From contig CABUZU010000009.1 of NCBI GenBank assembly GCA_902496125.1, forward strand, positions 1 through 31,399: a stretch of 31,399 nt of DNA, given 5' to 3'. Each line of letters begins with the position of its first letter. Positions within the stretch are counted from its first letter, which is position 1. Source of the DNA: an uncultured Lachnospiraceae bacterium (lineage in GTDB: Bacteria; Bacillota; Clostridia; Lachnospirales; Lachnospiraceae). The notes beneath the pieces are model-generated. The model searched no databases, had not been told where the DNA came from, and saw nothing but the letters and a program-made list of their open reading frames with translations. The position numbers were made by a program, and so were the translations under genes. Shown here piece after piece: positions 7,652-16,241 of the stretch.

Positions 7652-9254
7652 TGAGCCCTCCTTTTTCTTCATCCGTTAATGGAAGCATAATCTCAAAGGT
7701 CGTTTTATATCCCTTTGGAAAATCTGTCATAAGCCTAATCATTCCACCATGTGCTTCTACAATTCTCTTAGCAATCGAAAGACCTAAACCTGAACCCCTT
7801 CCTGTTCTTGATTTCTCCCCTAGTACAAAAGGTTCAAATAAACTATCCCTAATTTCTTCTGGAATTCCTACTCCATTATCAGCTAGTAAAATTCGAACCC
7901 ACATTTTAGAAGTTGAAATCGAGATAAGTAGCTTCGTCCCAGGTCCGTTGTGTTTTATCGCATTCGCTAAAATATTCGTAAATACTCTTTGAAGAGCTCG
8001 AACGTCTACTTCACAATATACATGTTCTTCTGGAATATTAATATCTAATTCAAATTCAGTTACAACAAATTCATTGTAACGTTTCGCTACATAATCACGC
8101 AAATAATTATAAATATCTACTCTTTGTTTTACAAGCGTATAATTGGGATGTTCTAACACGCTGTATTCATGAAATGTATTAATTAATTCATTTAAATATT
8201 GTGATTTTTGAACGATAATCGATAAATAATTATTGATTTCACTCTTAGGCACAACCCCATCATTTAATGCAGTTGCATAACCTTCAATTACTGTAATCGG
8301 TGTCTTTAAATCATGAGAAATATCTGCAAGCATTTTTTGCTTACTATCTGCTAGCTTCTTACGTTCAATCTCACTATCGGTTAACCTTTTAGACATTGCA
8401 TTAAAGCTTTCAACAATCTCATTAAACTCTCTAGGCCCTGAATATTCAATTTCCTTTTGCTCGTCTGTTTGAAACTCATTAAGTGCTAAACACAACATGG
8501 TTAGAGGTTTCTTTATTTTTTGATTTAACCATAAGATAAAAATTAATATCACTCCTAAATAGGATAAAATAAAAATCAAAACACTATCCGTAATAAAACT
8601 ATTTACTTTACTTTGTAAATCACCGCTTTTTGTTTTCTCTTGATATAATAACAGTGTATACAATTTACCTAAATCACTCTTAAAACAATATTTTTGAATA
8701 CTATAATTCTTATCACTCTTATCAATTAATAATTCATACTCCCTTTTCGTAAGGGAATCTACTTCTAAAGAATGTGAATTGTAGATAATATTATAATTTT
8801 CATCAAAGATATACTGTCTTTTCAACGATTTGTTATTATTTTTCCCTTTCATCGAAACACTGTGCTGAATCTGACCCCCCTCTGTAACAAGGTCTTGGGA
8901 TTGAATCTTTAATTCATCTAGATAATTGGGAATGACTGTTATCTCTATATTTGATAAATACATCGATGTGTTTTTAGGATAGATACTTCTTCCTAATTCA
9001 TCTAACACAACAATCTTTCCATTTTTTCCTAATAGCCTTTCTACTGGAAATTTCTCATACTCTCCATTTGTAAGAATATCATCATAATAGTGAATTTGAT
9101 TCGTATCAATGGACATTGTCATTCTTCGATTACGAAAACTATAAATCTCTACAACTCCAATTACAACTAATAACATCAACATTGTAAATATCGCATAATT
9201 GGCAAGTAGCATTGTAAAAATACTTCCTTTATTATTCTTCTTACGGTCTTTCAA
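7638..9254 (-). CDS. Membrane sensor histidine kinase
   Basis: 538 residues: transmembrane segment (about 15-38), an extracytoplasmic sensor of about 180 residues, second transmembrane segment (about 222-243), HAMP linker (about 244-297), HisKA dimerisation domain with ISHDLKTPI (phosphorylated His314) and HATPase_c with N box NILANAIKHN, G1 DNGVGIP and G2 GRGSGLGL. All kinase motifs are intact. The initiator appears to be TTG at 9254: AGGA stands 7 bases before it and the next Met lies inside the first membrane helix. The start overlaps the response regulator end by 14 bases, so kinase and regulator are coupled. The signal is unknown; the downstream envelope proteins suggest a cell-wall or membrane cue. 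Confidence 0.93.
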   Translation of the reverse strand: MKDRKKNNKGSIFTMLLANYAIFTMLMLLVVIGVVEIYSFRNRRMTMSIDTNQIHYYDDILTNGEYEKFPVERLLGKNGKIVVLDELGRSIYPKNTSMYLSNIEITVIPNYLDELKIQSQDLVTEGGQIQHSVSMKGKNNNKSLKRQYIFDENYNIIYNSHSLEVDSLTKREYELLIDKSDKNYSIQKYCFKSDLGKLYTLLLYQEKTKSGDLQSKVNSFITDSVLIFILSYLGVILIFILWLNQKIKKPLTMLCLALNEFQTDEQKEIEYSGPREFNEIVESFNAMSKRLTDSEIERKKLADSKQKMLADISHDLKTPITVIEGYATALNDGVVPKSEINNYLSIIVQKSQYLNELINTFHEYSVLEHPNYTLVKQRVDIYNYLRDYVAKRYNEFVVTEFELDINIPEEHVYCEVDVRALQRVFTNILANAIKHNGPGTKLLISISTSKMWVRILLADNGVGIPEEIRDSLFEPFVLGEKSRTGRGSGLGLSIAKRIVEAHGGMIRLMTDFPKGYKTTFEIMLPLTDEEKGGLNEEK

Positions 9255-9945
9255 TCTTATATCCTACTCCTCTAATGTTTCTAATGTATTGAGGTGCATG
9301 AGGGTCATCCTCTATCTTATCTCTTAAATGTGAAATATGTACGGCAATCGCATTTTCATAGTTTTCATAAAATTCGCCATTTACTGCCACACAAATTTGA
9401 GATTTTGTATAAACACGTCCTGGCGATTCCATCAATAATACTAAAATCTTATATTCATTCGGTGTTAACGGAATTTCCTCTCCCCTTTTTGTAAGAATCA
9501 TTCTATCATTATCTAATAATAAATCTCCTATTTTTAATACATTAGCACGAACTTCTTCTTTTTTTGGCTGTTCATTTAAATCATAAAATCGACGTAAATT
9601 CGCACTAACTCTTGCTACCATCTCTAATGGATTAAATGGCTTTGTAATATAATCATCTGCTCCAAGATTGAGCCCTAACACCTTATCCTTCTCATCATTT
9701 TTAGCGGATAAAATCACAATCGGTATATTTTTAATCTCTCGAATCTTCTTGGTAAGTTCGTATCCATCCATTTCTGGCATCATAATATCAATTAAAGCTA
9801 AATCTATGTTCTCTCTTTTTACAATTTCAAAAGCAGAACGTCCATCAAAAGCGGTAAAGACACAATAGTTACTGCTTTCAAGATATAATTTTACTAATCG
9901 AACGATATCTACATCGTCTTCTGCAACTAATATTTTATAATCCAT
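9241..9945 (-). CDS. OmpR/PhoB-family response regulator
   Basis: 234 residues: receiver domain (about 3-115) with acidic pocket Asp10/Asp11, phosphoacceptor Asp53 in LIDIMMPEMDG and Lys82 (ILSAKND), then a winged-helix DNA-binding domain (about 138-232) with EIPLTPNEYKILVLLMESPGRVYTKSQI and the closing ISHLRDKIEDDP...IRGVGYKIE signature. It is the first gene of the five-gene operon and is preceded by GGAGGAG 7 bases before the ATG. The upstream 145-base gap also holds the promoter of the divergent tRNA-Gly; I do not see a convincing -35/-10 pair for this gene. Confidence 0.95.
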   Translation of the reverse strand: MDYKILVAEDDVDIVRLVKLYLESSNYCVFTAFDGRSAFEIVKRENIDLALIDIMMPEMDGYELTKKIREIKNIPIVILSAKNDEKDKVLGLNLGADDYITKPFNPLEMVARVSANLRRFYDLNEQPKKEEVRANVLKIGDLLLDNDRMILTKRGEEIPLTPNEYKILVLLMESPGRVYTKSQICVAVNGEFYENYENAIAVHISHLRDKIEDDPHAPQYIRNIRGVGYKIERP

Positions 9946-10034
9946 AAATAATCTCCTCCAGTTTGTAATATCATAACATAGTTTTCTTTCATAATTATAT
10001 CGAGTAGATTAAGAAATATTTAAGAAAAAAGTGC

Positions 10035-10063
10035 TTGACATTCTTTTTAATCTATAGTATATT
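10035..10063 (+). promoter_or_regulatory. Sigma-70/SigA promoter of tRNA-Gly
   Basis: TTGACA (10035-10040) and TATATT (10058-10063) are separated by exactly 17 bases and lie 27 bases before the tRNA, a near-consensus vegetative promoter. Confidence 0.85.
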
Positions 10064-10090
10064 ATTATGCGTTGAGAAAATATTTCTTAC

Positions 10091-10161
10091 GCGGGTGTAG
10101 TTCAATGGTAGAACACTAGCCTTCCAAGCTAGATACGTGGGTTCGATTCCCATCACCCGCT
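10091..10161 (+). tRNA. tRNA-Gly (anticodon UCC)
   Basis: A complete cloverleaf of 71 bases. The 7-bp acceptor stem GCGGGTG/CACCCGC is followed by discriminator T at 10161. The anticodon stem CTAGC/GCTAG encloses loop CTTCCAA, giving anticodon TCC and decoding GGA/GGG. The T arm contains GGTTCGATTCC. The 3' CCA is not encoded. It stands alone between two convergently placed minus-strand operons. Confidence 0.96.
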
Positions 10162-10176
10162 TTTGTTATAATTTGT

Positions 10177-10218
10177 TATAGTGAAAACTCCATGGCTTGC
10201 CGTGGAGTTTTCACTATA
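10177..10218. repeat. Long stem-loop downstream of tRNA-Gly
   Basis: Two 19-base arms (starting TATAGTGAAAACTCCATGG) flank the four-base loop CTTG, with a single G-U pair as the only imperfection. No T tract follows in either direction, so it is not a standard intrinsic terminator. It may be a processing signal for the tRNA precursor, a bidirectional end, or a small dispersed palindrome. Confidence 0.8.
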
Positions 10219-10294
10219 TAAAAAAGTAGTTGATAAAATTACATAAATCGTTTACAATATAGTCAACAACTAAATATTGGGTTCTGTGGAGTAG

Positions 10295-11935
10295 TCAGGT
10301 CAAGAATCCATTTAAACATTCAGTAATCAATTTTCGATAATTGATTACTTTTTTTTCGTCTAAAATATCTCTAAAAATTTTTAATAGCATCATATAGGAA
10401 CGTTTCACACCAAGTTCTCTAAGGTCTTGTAAATAATCGGTATAACCACTCATCGTACTTCCCCAAAAAGAATGTCCAGTAAACACACTATACATTATTG
10501 CAACATATAAATACTGTGTATAATAGATAATATCTCCTTCATCAGAAATTGGATAGTACATTGGTGTTTTGCTTGTTAAATTTCCATTCATATACTCAAC
10601 AATTAATTCTTTTTCTGTAATATACACAGATTTTGGATGATTATCAATCCTTAATTCTTTAATTTCTTCCTTTAATCTTTTCTTTTTATCCTTTGAAGCT
10701 TGCGAAAAACTATTAGAAAGTTCTTTTATCTGTTCTCTTTTTTCTTTCTCTAAATGATTGATTTCTGGAATAATGATATTTCTTGTTACGTCTTCACTAA
10801 TTTTATCCAAACGCTCAATCAGAAAATCCTTCGTCAGCTTCTTTGTACTTGTCCGATAAATCGACGACACTAAACGGTCTAAAATATAATTAACCGAATA
10901 AAAATTATAATAAATGCCTTTTTCCTCTAAGGAAAATAACGCCTCTCCTAAGCAAAGACAAAAAGAAATCTTGCCAATTGCATTCTTTTTCCATATTTTA
11001 TGATATCGCAAAAAATCCTCAGTTTCTAAATGAACCTGCGGATTTTTTAACTTCATTCTTTCTGCCATTTGCTCTCTTTTTCTAGCAGCCTCCCAATCTA
11101 CTAATGCTAAATATTCAAACCTCCCCCAAGGCTTTTTTATAAAAGTCTGCATATGATTAAGACGCAGTAACTCCTCTACTTCTAGCACATCAATCTCACG
11201 AATCGCACAAATTTCCAAGATAAATCCTCTATTTAAATCGGACAAATTTCCTCTAAGTGATGAATTTCTCTCCGCAATATCTAAAATCCCAAGCTTATCC
11301 TGTAGACGTTTTCGTATACAACGATCAACCGCTTCATAGAAGTTACTGTGATTGCCAATTAAATTTAATGCATCCTCATAAGTTTTACAAGCATGGAGAT
11401 TTTCTTCCTCGTACTGAGTCGAACTATCCTTCGTATTTTTTTTCGATAACTGAACATTAATATCTTCTACAATCTGAGAATAGTCATCAAATTTATCAAA
11501 CCTCCATGCTAAATATAAAGCTAAATCATTTGTCTTACGAATATACAGATATTTTCCCTTCGCAGGCAGTAAATATTTTTGATTTAATTCAAAATACAAA
11601 TTCTCCACTTGCTTTTCATCATCTGCATCTTCTAATTCTTCTTTTTGGAAAAAATGTGCAATCATCACTAGCTGATGCAAATTATCGGGAATCGTTCCAT
11701 TTAGCCATTTTTCTACTGATTTACGGTCAAAAGTCTTTTGGTTTCCTTCTTCTAATTTTTTATATACCGAAGAAGCAAGTTCCTTTTGTAATGCATTTTG
11801 CGTAATGTTTCTTTTCTTTAACATTTTCGAAAATTCTTGGTTAAATACCTTCGTAAAATCCATCACCTGTTGATAACTAGAAGCTAGCTCTAAGAAAAAT
11901 TCTGTCTTACCTGTTGGTTTGGCTTGTATCGACAT
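10295..11935 (-). CDS. Large HTH-like protein of the GTPase cluster, function unknown
   Basis: 546 residues. I chose the ATG at 11935 (AAGGAG 7 bases before it) rather than the longer Lys/Arg-rich frame start at 11995. Residues about 35-95 look like an XRE-type helix-turn-helix: KMLKKRNITQNALQKELA, then RKSVEKWLNGTIPD, a typical sequence for the end of such a domain. A second, weaker helical unit ending in VEELLRLNHM (about 245-255) resembles XRE-associated repeats. The middle and C terminus are helical and charged (coiled coil around 385-420), with no nuclease, ATPase or membrane signature I can identify. It overlaps the GAP1-like gene by 29 bases and is last in the operon, so it is probably the regulator or an effector of the cluster. 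Its final codons overlap an antisense hairpin terminator. Confidence 0.75.
   Translation of the reverse strand: MSIQAKPTGKTEFFLELASSYQQVMDFTKVFNQEFSKMLKKRNITQNALQKELASSVYKKLEEGNQKTFDRKSVEKWLNGTIPDNLHQLVMIAHFFQKEELEDADDEKQVENLYFELNQKYLLPAKGKYLYIRKTNDLALYLAWRFDKFDDYSQIVEDINVQLSKKNTKDSSTQYEEENLHACKTYEDALNLIGNHSNFYEAVDRCIRKRLQDKLGILDIAERNSSLRGNLSDLNRGFILEICAIREIDVLEVEELLRLNHMQTFIKKPWGRFEYLALVDWEAARKREQMAERMKLKNPQVHLETEDFLRYHKIWKKNAIGKISFCLCLGEALFSLEEKGIYYNFYSVNYILDRLVSSIYRTSTKKLTKDFLIERLDKISEDVTRNIIIPEINHLEKEKREQIKELSNSFSQASKDKKKRLKEEIKELRIDNHPKSVYITEKELIVEYMNGNLTSKTPMYYPISDEGDIIYYTQYLYVAIMYSVFTGHSFWGSTMSGYTDYLQDLRELGVKRSYMMLLKIFRDILDEKKVINYRKLITECLNGFLT
10322..10356 (+). terminator. Plus-strand terminator inside the 3' end of the convergent HTH gene
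   Basis: A perfect 11-bp stem (AGTAATCAATT / AATTGATTACT) with a 6-base loop is followed on the + strand by eight T residues. It would stop transcription from tRNA-Gly about 160 bases past the tRNA. It lies within the coding sequence of the minus-strand HTH gene, encoding roughly VINYRKLIT near its end. Confidence 0.75.
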
Positions 11936-13733
11936 TTTTCTTCTCCTTCTTTGTTTTTTTTGTTTCTTTTTGTGAACTACTTTCTGTACTTTCACTCGTT
12001 GGTTCTGTTGGAATAATAATACTTGTGCTAGGAGTCGTTGACGGTGTTACTGGCTCTTTTTTTGTCATACTTTTTACTGCAAATGCAGCACAAACTCCTC
12101 CTGCTGCTAGAAGTAAAACGAGTAATGCTATTAATGGAGCCTTACTCTTTCTTTTTCTTTTAGGAGGCTGTGTAAGCTCTACTTTTTTTTCTTCTTTTAT
12201 TTGTACAGGCTCATGTAAACCAAAATGCTTACGTACTAACAAATGAAGCAATTCTTTATCTTCATAATTTTTATACTTTTCATAGATACTTTGAATAATC
12301 AAAATAGCCACGCGTTGATTCTCAACTTCTAAAATCTCAAAGGCTGTGCGAAGACAACTTTCTTCCTTTCTTACATTTCCTTGTCTCTTTATTACTCTAC
12401 CATAAAGCGTTACTAAATCATTCGTTAGCACCTTTTCTGCTTCCTTTGTAAGTATCGGCATAAGTAACTGTTGAATCTCTTCTTCAATTTCTTCTAAGCT
12501 TCGATTATCGTTTCTTGGTCTTTTTATCTCTTTTATCTCTTCTTTTACATCTTCTTTTACTAAGACTGGAAAAACTTCTTCTAGCAATAATGGATTTTCA
12601 TTTTTTAAATAATCTTTTACTAAATCAACTGCCCTATAATCTCCTTTAGTCTTTGCAACCTCTACCCATTTTTTATACCAAGATTCTAATTTCTTTGTCG
12701 GATAAGTTTGGGTATTGAGATTCGACATCAAATAAACAGATAACTCCCAATATTTTCCACGTGCAACATCGTATAAAATCCCATCAATATATTGAGGTTT
12801 CCAATTTTCAACCGAAAATCTCTTTCTCTCCTTTAAAAGCATTTCATAATAAACTGGAAATATTAAATCGTAATCTTCACTTGTTAGACTCTCATTTAAA
12901 TATTCACGAAGTTTTAAAAAGCTCTTGCCATTATCTAATAAGAACAATCTTTTTGCCATATCTAGATAAAAAGCATCCTCATATCCTTCTCCTCGAATTT
13001 CACGATGTTGACCAATTGTCCACTGATTTAGACTATTGCTAAAGCTACGAAAAACAAAGCTTGTACTTTTAATATCGCTATCTGCAAAAAATGCAAAGCT
13101 CTTTCCTGTATAAAATTTCGGTGGAATTAAATATACTAAAAGAACGGACATCTTCTTCGCAGTTTCTCTAAAGTTTAAACTATCTGTATTACAAATATAT
13201 AAAGTTTGTGCATTTTTAAAAAGTGAATTGTAGACCTGTTTAATAAAGCAAGCAAGCTCCCCTTGTGTACGAAATCCCACTTCTTTTACTAATGAAGCAA
13301 GGTCAAATGACACAAGAGATGATGTCTTTGTTTCTAGATGTTTCGTTCTTTGGATGTCCTTTTCATATACCCAAGATAGCTTTGGAATAAAATTCTCTGG
13401 ATGATGATTAAAAAATTCTGTTTCTCCATCCGTCTGCGGCATTAAGATATGAGCGAACCGAGAATCTCTTCCATTTTTTATACTATCGCTATTTGATAAG
13501 CCAATGGTAATAAAGGTTTGATATCTTGGTACATAGACCATATATTCCGTTGGCTTATTTCCCTTTACAATTGGATAGTCTCCAACCATAATATTGGTGA
13601 TTTCTTCATTCATCAGTCCATCATCTGCCTTGCTAGAGCTTACAACACCAAATCCATGCGTGTTTCCTGAGCCCATTACATTTGCAGAAGATGAATAATG
13701 AAACTGTTGAAATATTCTTTCTTGTATCGCCAT
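11907..13733 (-). CDS. GAP1-like GTPase-associated protein with C-terminal membrane anchor
   Basis: 608 residues. The N-terminal part fits the GTPase-associated protein 1 (GAP1) N-domain pattern: FHYSSSANVMGSGNTHGFGV (11-30), a strand with YMVYVPRYQT, and GRDSRFAHILM (88-98), matching the GR..N.FAH block of that family. A helical middle region follows, then an acidic/helical segment (about 410-510), one transmembrane helix (about 532-553, APLIALLVLLLAAGG) preceded by a KRKRK cluster, and a 55-residue Ser/Thr/Lys-rich tail. The basic cluster before the helix puts the large domain in the cytoplasm and the tail outside. Its start abuts the stop codon of the GTPase gene (TAAATG), with GAGAGG upstream. 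Partner to the GTPase is inferred from family and neighbourhood; biochemical activity is unknown. Confidence 0.72.
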   Translation of the reverse strand: MAIQERIFQQFHYSSSANVMGSGNTHGFGVVSSSKADDGLMNEEITNIMVGDYPIVKGNKPTEYMVYVPRYQTFITIGLSNSDSIKNGRDSRFAHILMPQTDGETEFFNHHPENFIPKLSWVYEKDIQRTKHLETKTSSLVSFDLASLVKEVGFRTQGELACFIKQVYNSLFKNAQTLYICNTDSLNFRETAKKMSVLLVYLIPPKFYTGKSFAFFADSDIKSTSFVFRSFSNSLNQWTIGQHREIRGEGYEDAFYLDMAKRLFLLDNGKSFLKLREYLNESLTSEDYDLIFPVYYEMLLKERKRFSVENWKPQYIDGILYDVARGKYWELSVYLMSNLNTQTYPTKKLESWYKKWVEVAKTKGDYRAVDLVKDYLKNENPLLLEEVFPVLVKEDVKEEIKEIKRPRNDNRSLEEIEEEIQQLLMPILTKEAEKVLTNDLVTLYGRVIKRQGNVRKEESCLRTAFEILEVENQRVAILIIQSIYEKYKNYEDKELLHLLVRKHFGLHEPVQIKEEKKVELTQPPKRKRKSKAPLIALLVLLLAAGGVCAAFAVKSMTKKEPVTPSTTPSTSIIIPTEPTSESTESSSQKETKKTKKEKKNVDTSQTNR

Positions 13734-15212
13734 TTACTGTGCCTCTCTCATCTGTATTGTTTCAATAATCTTAATTAACGGTTCTAATACACCAAATGGT
13801 GCAAACTCTCCTTCTAACTCTCTATAGTGTTCATTCGGTTGTTTATTCACACTGCAACCTAGTGCAGCTAATACATGACAGGAAACCGAACCATAGAAAC
13901 GATTCGCTCTTTTTTCTAATACAGCCTCGCCTCCATACTCTCTATCTTTTAGATACTCGGTTGCCATCATAATTTTATTTTCAATCGTCTGAATTTGTAA
14001 AGTATTTTTCTTCAAATTCGCCATAGGCTCTGGAATATTTAGGATGTCTCCTTTATCAATTGCAAGTGCCATATGCTGTAATCCACGTTTTTTTACATCA
14101 ACGTTTGCAGCAATAATTGCTAAAATATTTAGCGGATTTTTTCGCTCTACTATCGGTTGGCGAACTTCTTGTACCTGTCTACTTCCTAAATCTTTTAGCA
14201 ATTCGTGAATCGACTTACTTACAAACTCTCCATTCTGTACAACTTTTTGTTCCTCTCTTGTTAGAAATTCACATTGTGCTTTTGCCTTTCTTCGTTGTTC
14301 ATCTCGATCAACGACATGATCTTCTACTGGTTTTTTTAACAACTGATTCGCATTTTTTAAAAGTTCTGGGTCTAACATTAAGATATAGCCATCCATTTGA
14401 CTAAAATGTTGAAGTGCTAAATCTCTACGACCTGCTGCTTCTTGAATTTCACCAGATACATCATAAATAATCAGTAAATAGTTATTTTCTCGATATTGAA
14501 AATCAAAAAAGACCGGTGCCATCGATAGCCTTGTACCCTCTGGTGCAATTCCTGGATGTCCTTTCAGCTTTCTAATATATTCACGATATCTAGCTGTAAT
14601 TCCATCACTCGAATTACTTGGAAAAGAAAAGAAGATATCGATATTGTCATTTCCATTATCGATAAAATCCTCTACACTTTTTTCTAACGAACAAATCCAT
14701 ACAGTCTTTCCAGAATTTTGTGAACCACACAATCCAACACGAACTACTTTAGAACGAAAAATCGAAGGTGGCAATAAGTTATGGCATCTAGGGCAGACAA
14801 ATTCATCGGTTTGAATCATTCGCACATTATCCTCTTGAATCATAATCTCCATCGCCTTTGTAGAATCATTAAAATCTACAACAAACTCTTCTAGGCGAGC
14901 TCCTTCTTCTTCTAATTCATCACTCAGTCTTTCTAAATCATTTAACGTACAAATGCAACGCATTGGATTAATGTCAAAAGTACTTTGAATATCCGTTACT
15001 CCTCGTGCTTGCCAATGACCTTTTAGCTTTTCATCCGAAGACAACTTAATTAAGCGATTAAGCGGTGCATAGGTAAATTCTACTCGGTATTGGTTTAAAT
15101 TAAATAAGTACTCTACATCACAGTTTGAAATTTGCTGATTGCAATAAGGGCATTGAATTTCTACTCGATTCTTTTCTAAATACTCCCTTGCCATTTTTAT
15201 CTGTTCTGCCAT
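13734..15212 (-). CDS. Zinc-ribbon P-loop GTPase of the GAP1-associated type
   Basis: 492 residues. Cysteine pairs CPYC (21-24) with Cys31, MRCIC (85-87 region) and CPRC (140-143) suggest one or two zinc ribbons before the nucleotide-binding domain. The Walker A/G1 motif is GSQNSGKT (163-170); strand YLLIIYDVSGE (D251xxG254) is the G3 motif; ILAIIAANVD is a plausible degenerate G4. These features match the GTPases that accompany GAP1 proteins (double-GTPase-2-like families), though I cannot assign the subfamily without a profile search. GGAGGG lies before the ATG. It is located between the membrane coiled-coil gene (9 bases upstream) and the GAP1-like gene (no gap), the expected core pair of such a system. 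Confidence 0.8.
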   Translation of the reverse strand: MAEQIKMAREYLEKNRVEIQCPYCNQQISNCDVEYLFNLNQYRVEFTYAPLNRLIKLSSDEKLKGHWQARGVTDIQSTFDINPMRCICTLNDLERLSDELEEEGARLEEFVVDFNDSTKAMEIMIQEDNVRMIQTDEFVCPRCHNLLPPSIFRSKVVRVGLCGSQNSGKTVWICSLEKSVEDFIDNGNDNIDIFFSFPSNSSDGITARYREYIRKLKGHPGIAPEGTRLSMAPVFFDFQYRENNYLLIIYDVSGEIQEAAGRRDLALQHFSQMDGYILMLDPELLKNANQLLKKPVEDHVVDRDEQRRKAKAQCEFLTREEQKVVQNGEFVSKSIHELLKDLGSRQVQEVRQPIVERKNPLNILAIIAANVDVKKRGLQHMALAIDKGDILNIPEPMANLKKNTLQIQTIENKIMMATEYLKDREYGGEAVLEKRANRFYGSVSCHVLAALGCSVNKQPNEHYRELEGEFAPFGVLEPLIKIIETIQMREAQ

Positions 15213-15221
15213 AATACCCTC

Positions 15222-16241
15222 CTAATTAAATGTAATAACCCATTGTCTATCTCCAAGTTGACAATCAACTGTATATTTCATTTTTTCTTTTAAATAATAT
15301 TCCTTTATCTGGGAAAGAACTTCTTTTTCTCCATCTTCATTGATAAAGCTTAATGTAAACGGATTATCACTAAATAATAATCCAGCATAATCTTTATAAG
15401 CTGCAATATGAAGCCCTGTCGTCTCTCCAAATAATTTATCGCCTAATAGGGTATCTTCATCGATAACCATATCATCGACTTCAAAACATCCATAAATTGG
15501 CTCACCTGTTTGTGCATCATAAGGTAGGTGATTTGCCCAAACGCGGGTATCTGGCTTACCTTTTTCTTGAACCGTTGCATGAATAACCGAGCCAAACTTT
15601 ACTTCTCCTGCTTTTACTAATCGATTCACATTCTCAAGCTCTTCTTCACTTAAAAGCTCTAAATGATTTTCAAGCTTAAGCGGTTTCATTTCAATGATGG
15701 ATTTTTTTACACTCTCAAGACCATGGTTTACATTTTCTACAATGCCCCTAACCTCTTCTAAATTTTGTTCTAAATTTTGTTCAAGATCTGTAAATCCATC
15801 CATTTCTCTTGAGATATAATCCTCAAAACTTTTATGAAGATAGGAATAATCCTCAGAACGTTTTGCTAACTCTTCTTTATAGTTTAAATAACGTTCCTTA
15901 TCCCTTAATAGATTTTCATATCGCTCTTTTCCAATATGAGCACTGATGTAAGTCCCCATATGTCGAAATCCCACTTCATTTAATAACTGAAATGTCGAAT
16001 CATACATCGTATTTAAATTTTTTCTTTCACGTTCACAGTAATCCTTTTTTCCTGTCAACAAATTTTGAATCTCTAAGATATCTTGATTCATTTTCTCAAT
16101 TGCATTTTGTAGTTCCTTTTTTCGTTCTTGCCCGTTTTGTTGTTCTTGAAGCTTTTCTATTACTGTTGTTCCAACAAACCCAACGACAATTACGACAATC
16201 ATTACTACAATTGCACTTTGTAAAAAGCTAGCAACGTCCAT
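15222..16241 (-). CDS. Membrane-anchored coiled-coil protein, function unknown
   Basis: 339 residues from the ATG at 16241, preferred to the one at 16256 because AGGGG stands 7 bases before it. A transmembrane helix (about 8-27; AIVVMIVVIVVGFVG) is followed by a coiled coil of about 150 residues (30-185), including heptad-rich NLEQNLEEVRGIVENVN, and a C-terminal mixed alpha/beta domain (about 205-339) with RVWANHLPYDAQTG and a closing strand DRQWVITFN. No catalytic motif is recognised. The architecture resembles an inner-membrane scaffold with a cytoplasmic globular end. The gene overlaps the upstream gene by 14 bases, so it is an obligate member of the cluster operon. Confidence 0.75.
   Translation of the reverse strand: MDVASFLQSAIVVMIVVIVVGFVGTTVIEKLQEQQNGQERKKELQNAIEKMNQDILEIQNLLTGKKDYCERERKNLNTMYDSTFQLLNEVGFRHMGTYISAHIGKERYENLLRDKERYLNYKEELAKRSEDYSYLHKSFEDYISREMDGFTDLEQNLEQNLEEVRGIVENVNHGLESVKKSIIEMKPLKLENHLELLSEEELENVNRLVKAGEVKFGSVIHATVQEKGKPDTRVWANHLPYDAQTGEPIYGCFEVDDMVIDEDTLLGDKLFGETTGLHIAAYKDYAGLLFSDNPFTLSFINEDGEKEVLSQIKEYYLKEKMKYTVDCQLGDRQWVITFN
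15758..15781. repeat. 12-bp in-frame tandem duplication
   Basis: CTAAATTTTGTT occurs twice without a gap within the coiled-coil gene and encodes a duplicated EQNL unit. It adds about one helical turn and keeps frame, so copy changes would lengthen the coil without inactivating the gene. Confidence 0.8.

Noticed and set aside
11936..11995. Longer start of the HTH gene with a Lys/Arg-rich N terminus
   Set aside because: That sequence is the GAP1-like Lys-rich tail read in another frame; the strong ribosome site belongs to the ATG at 11935.
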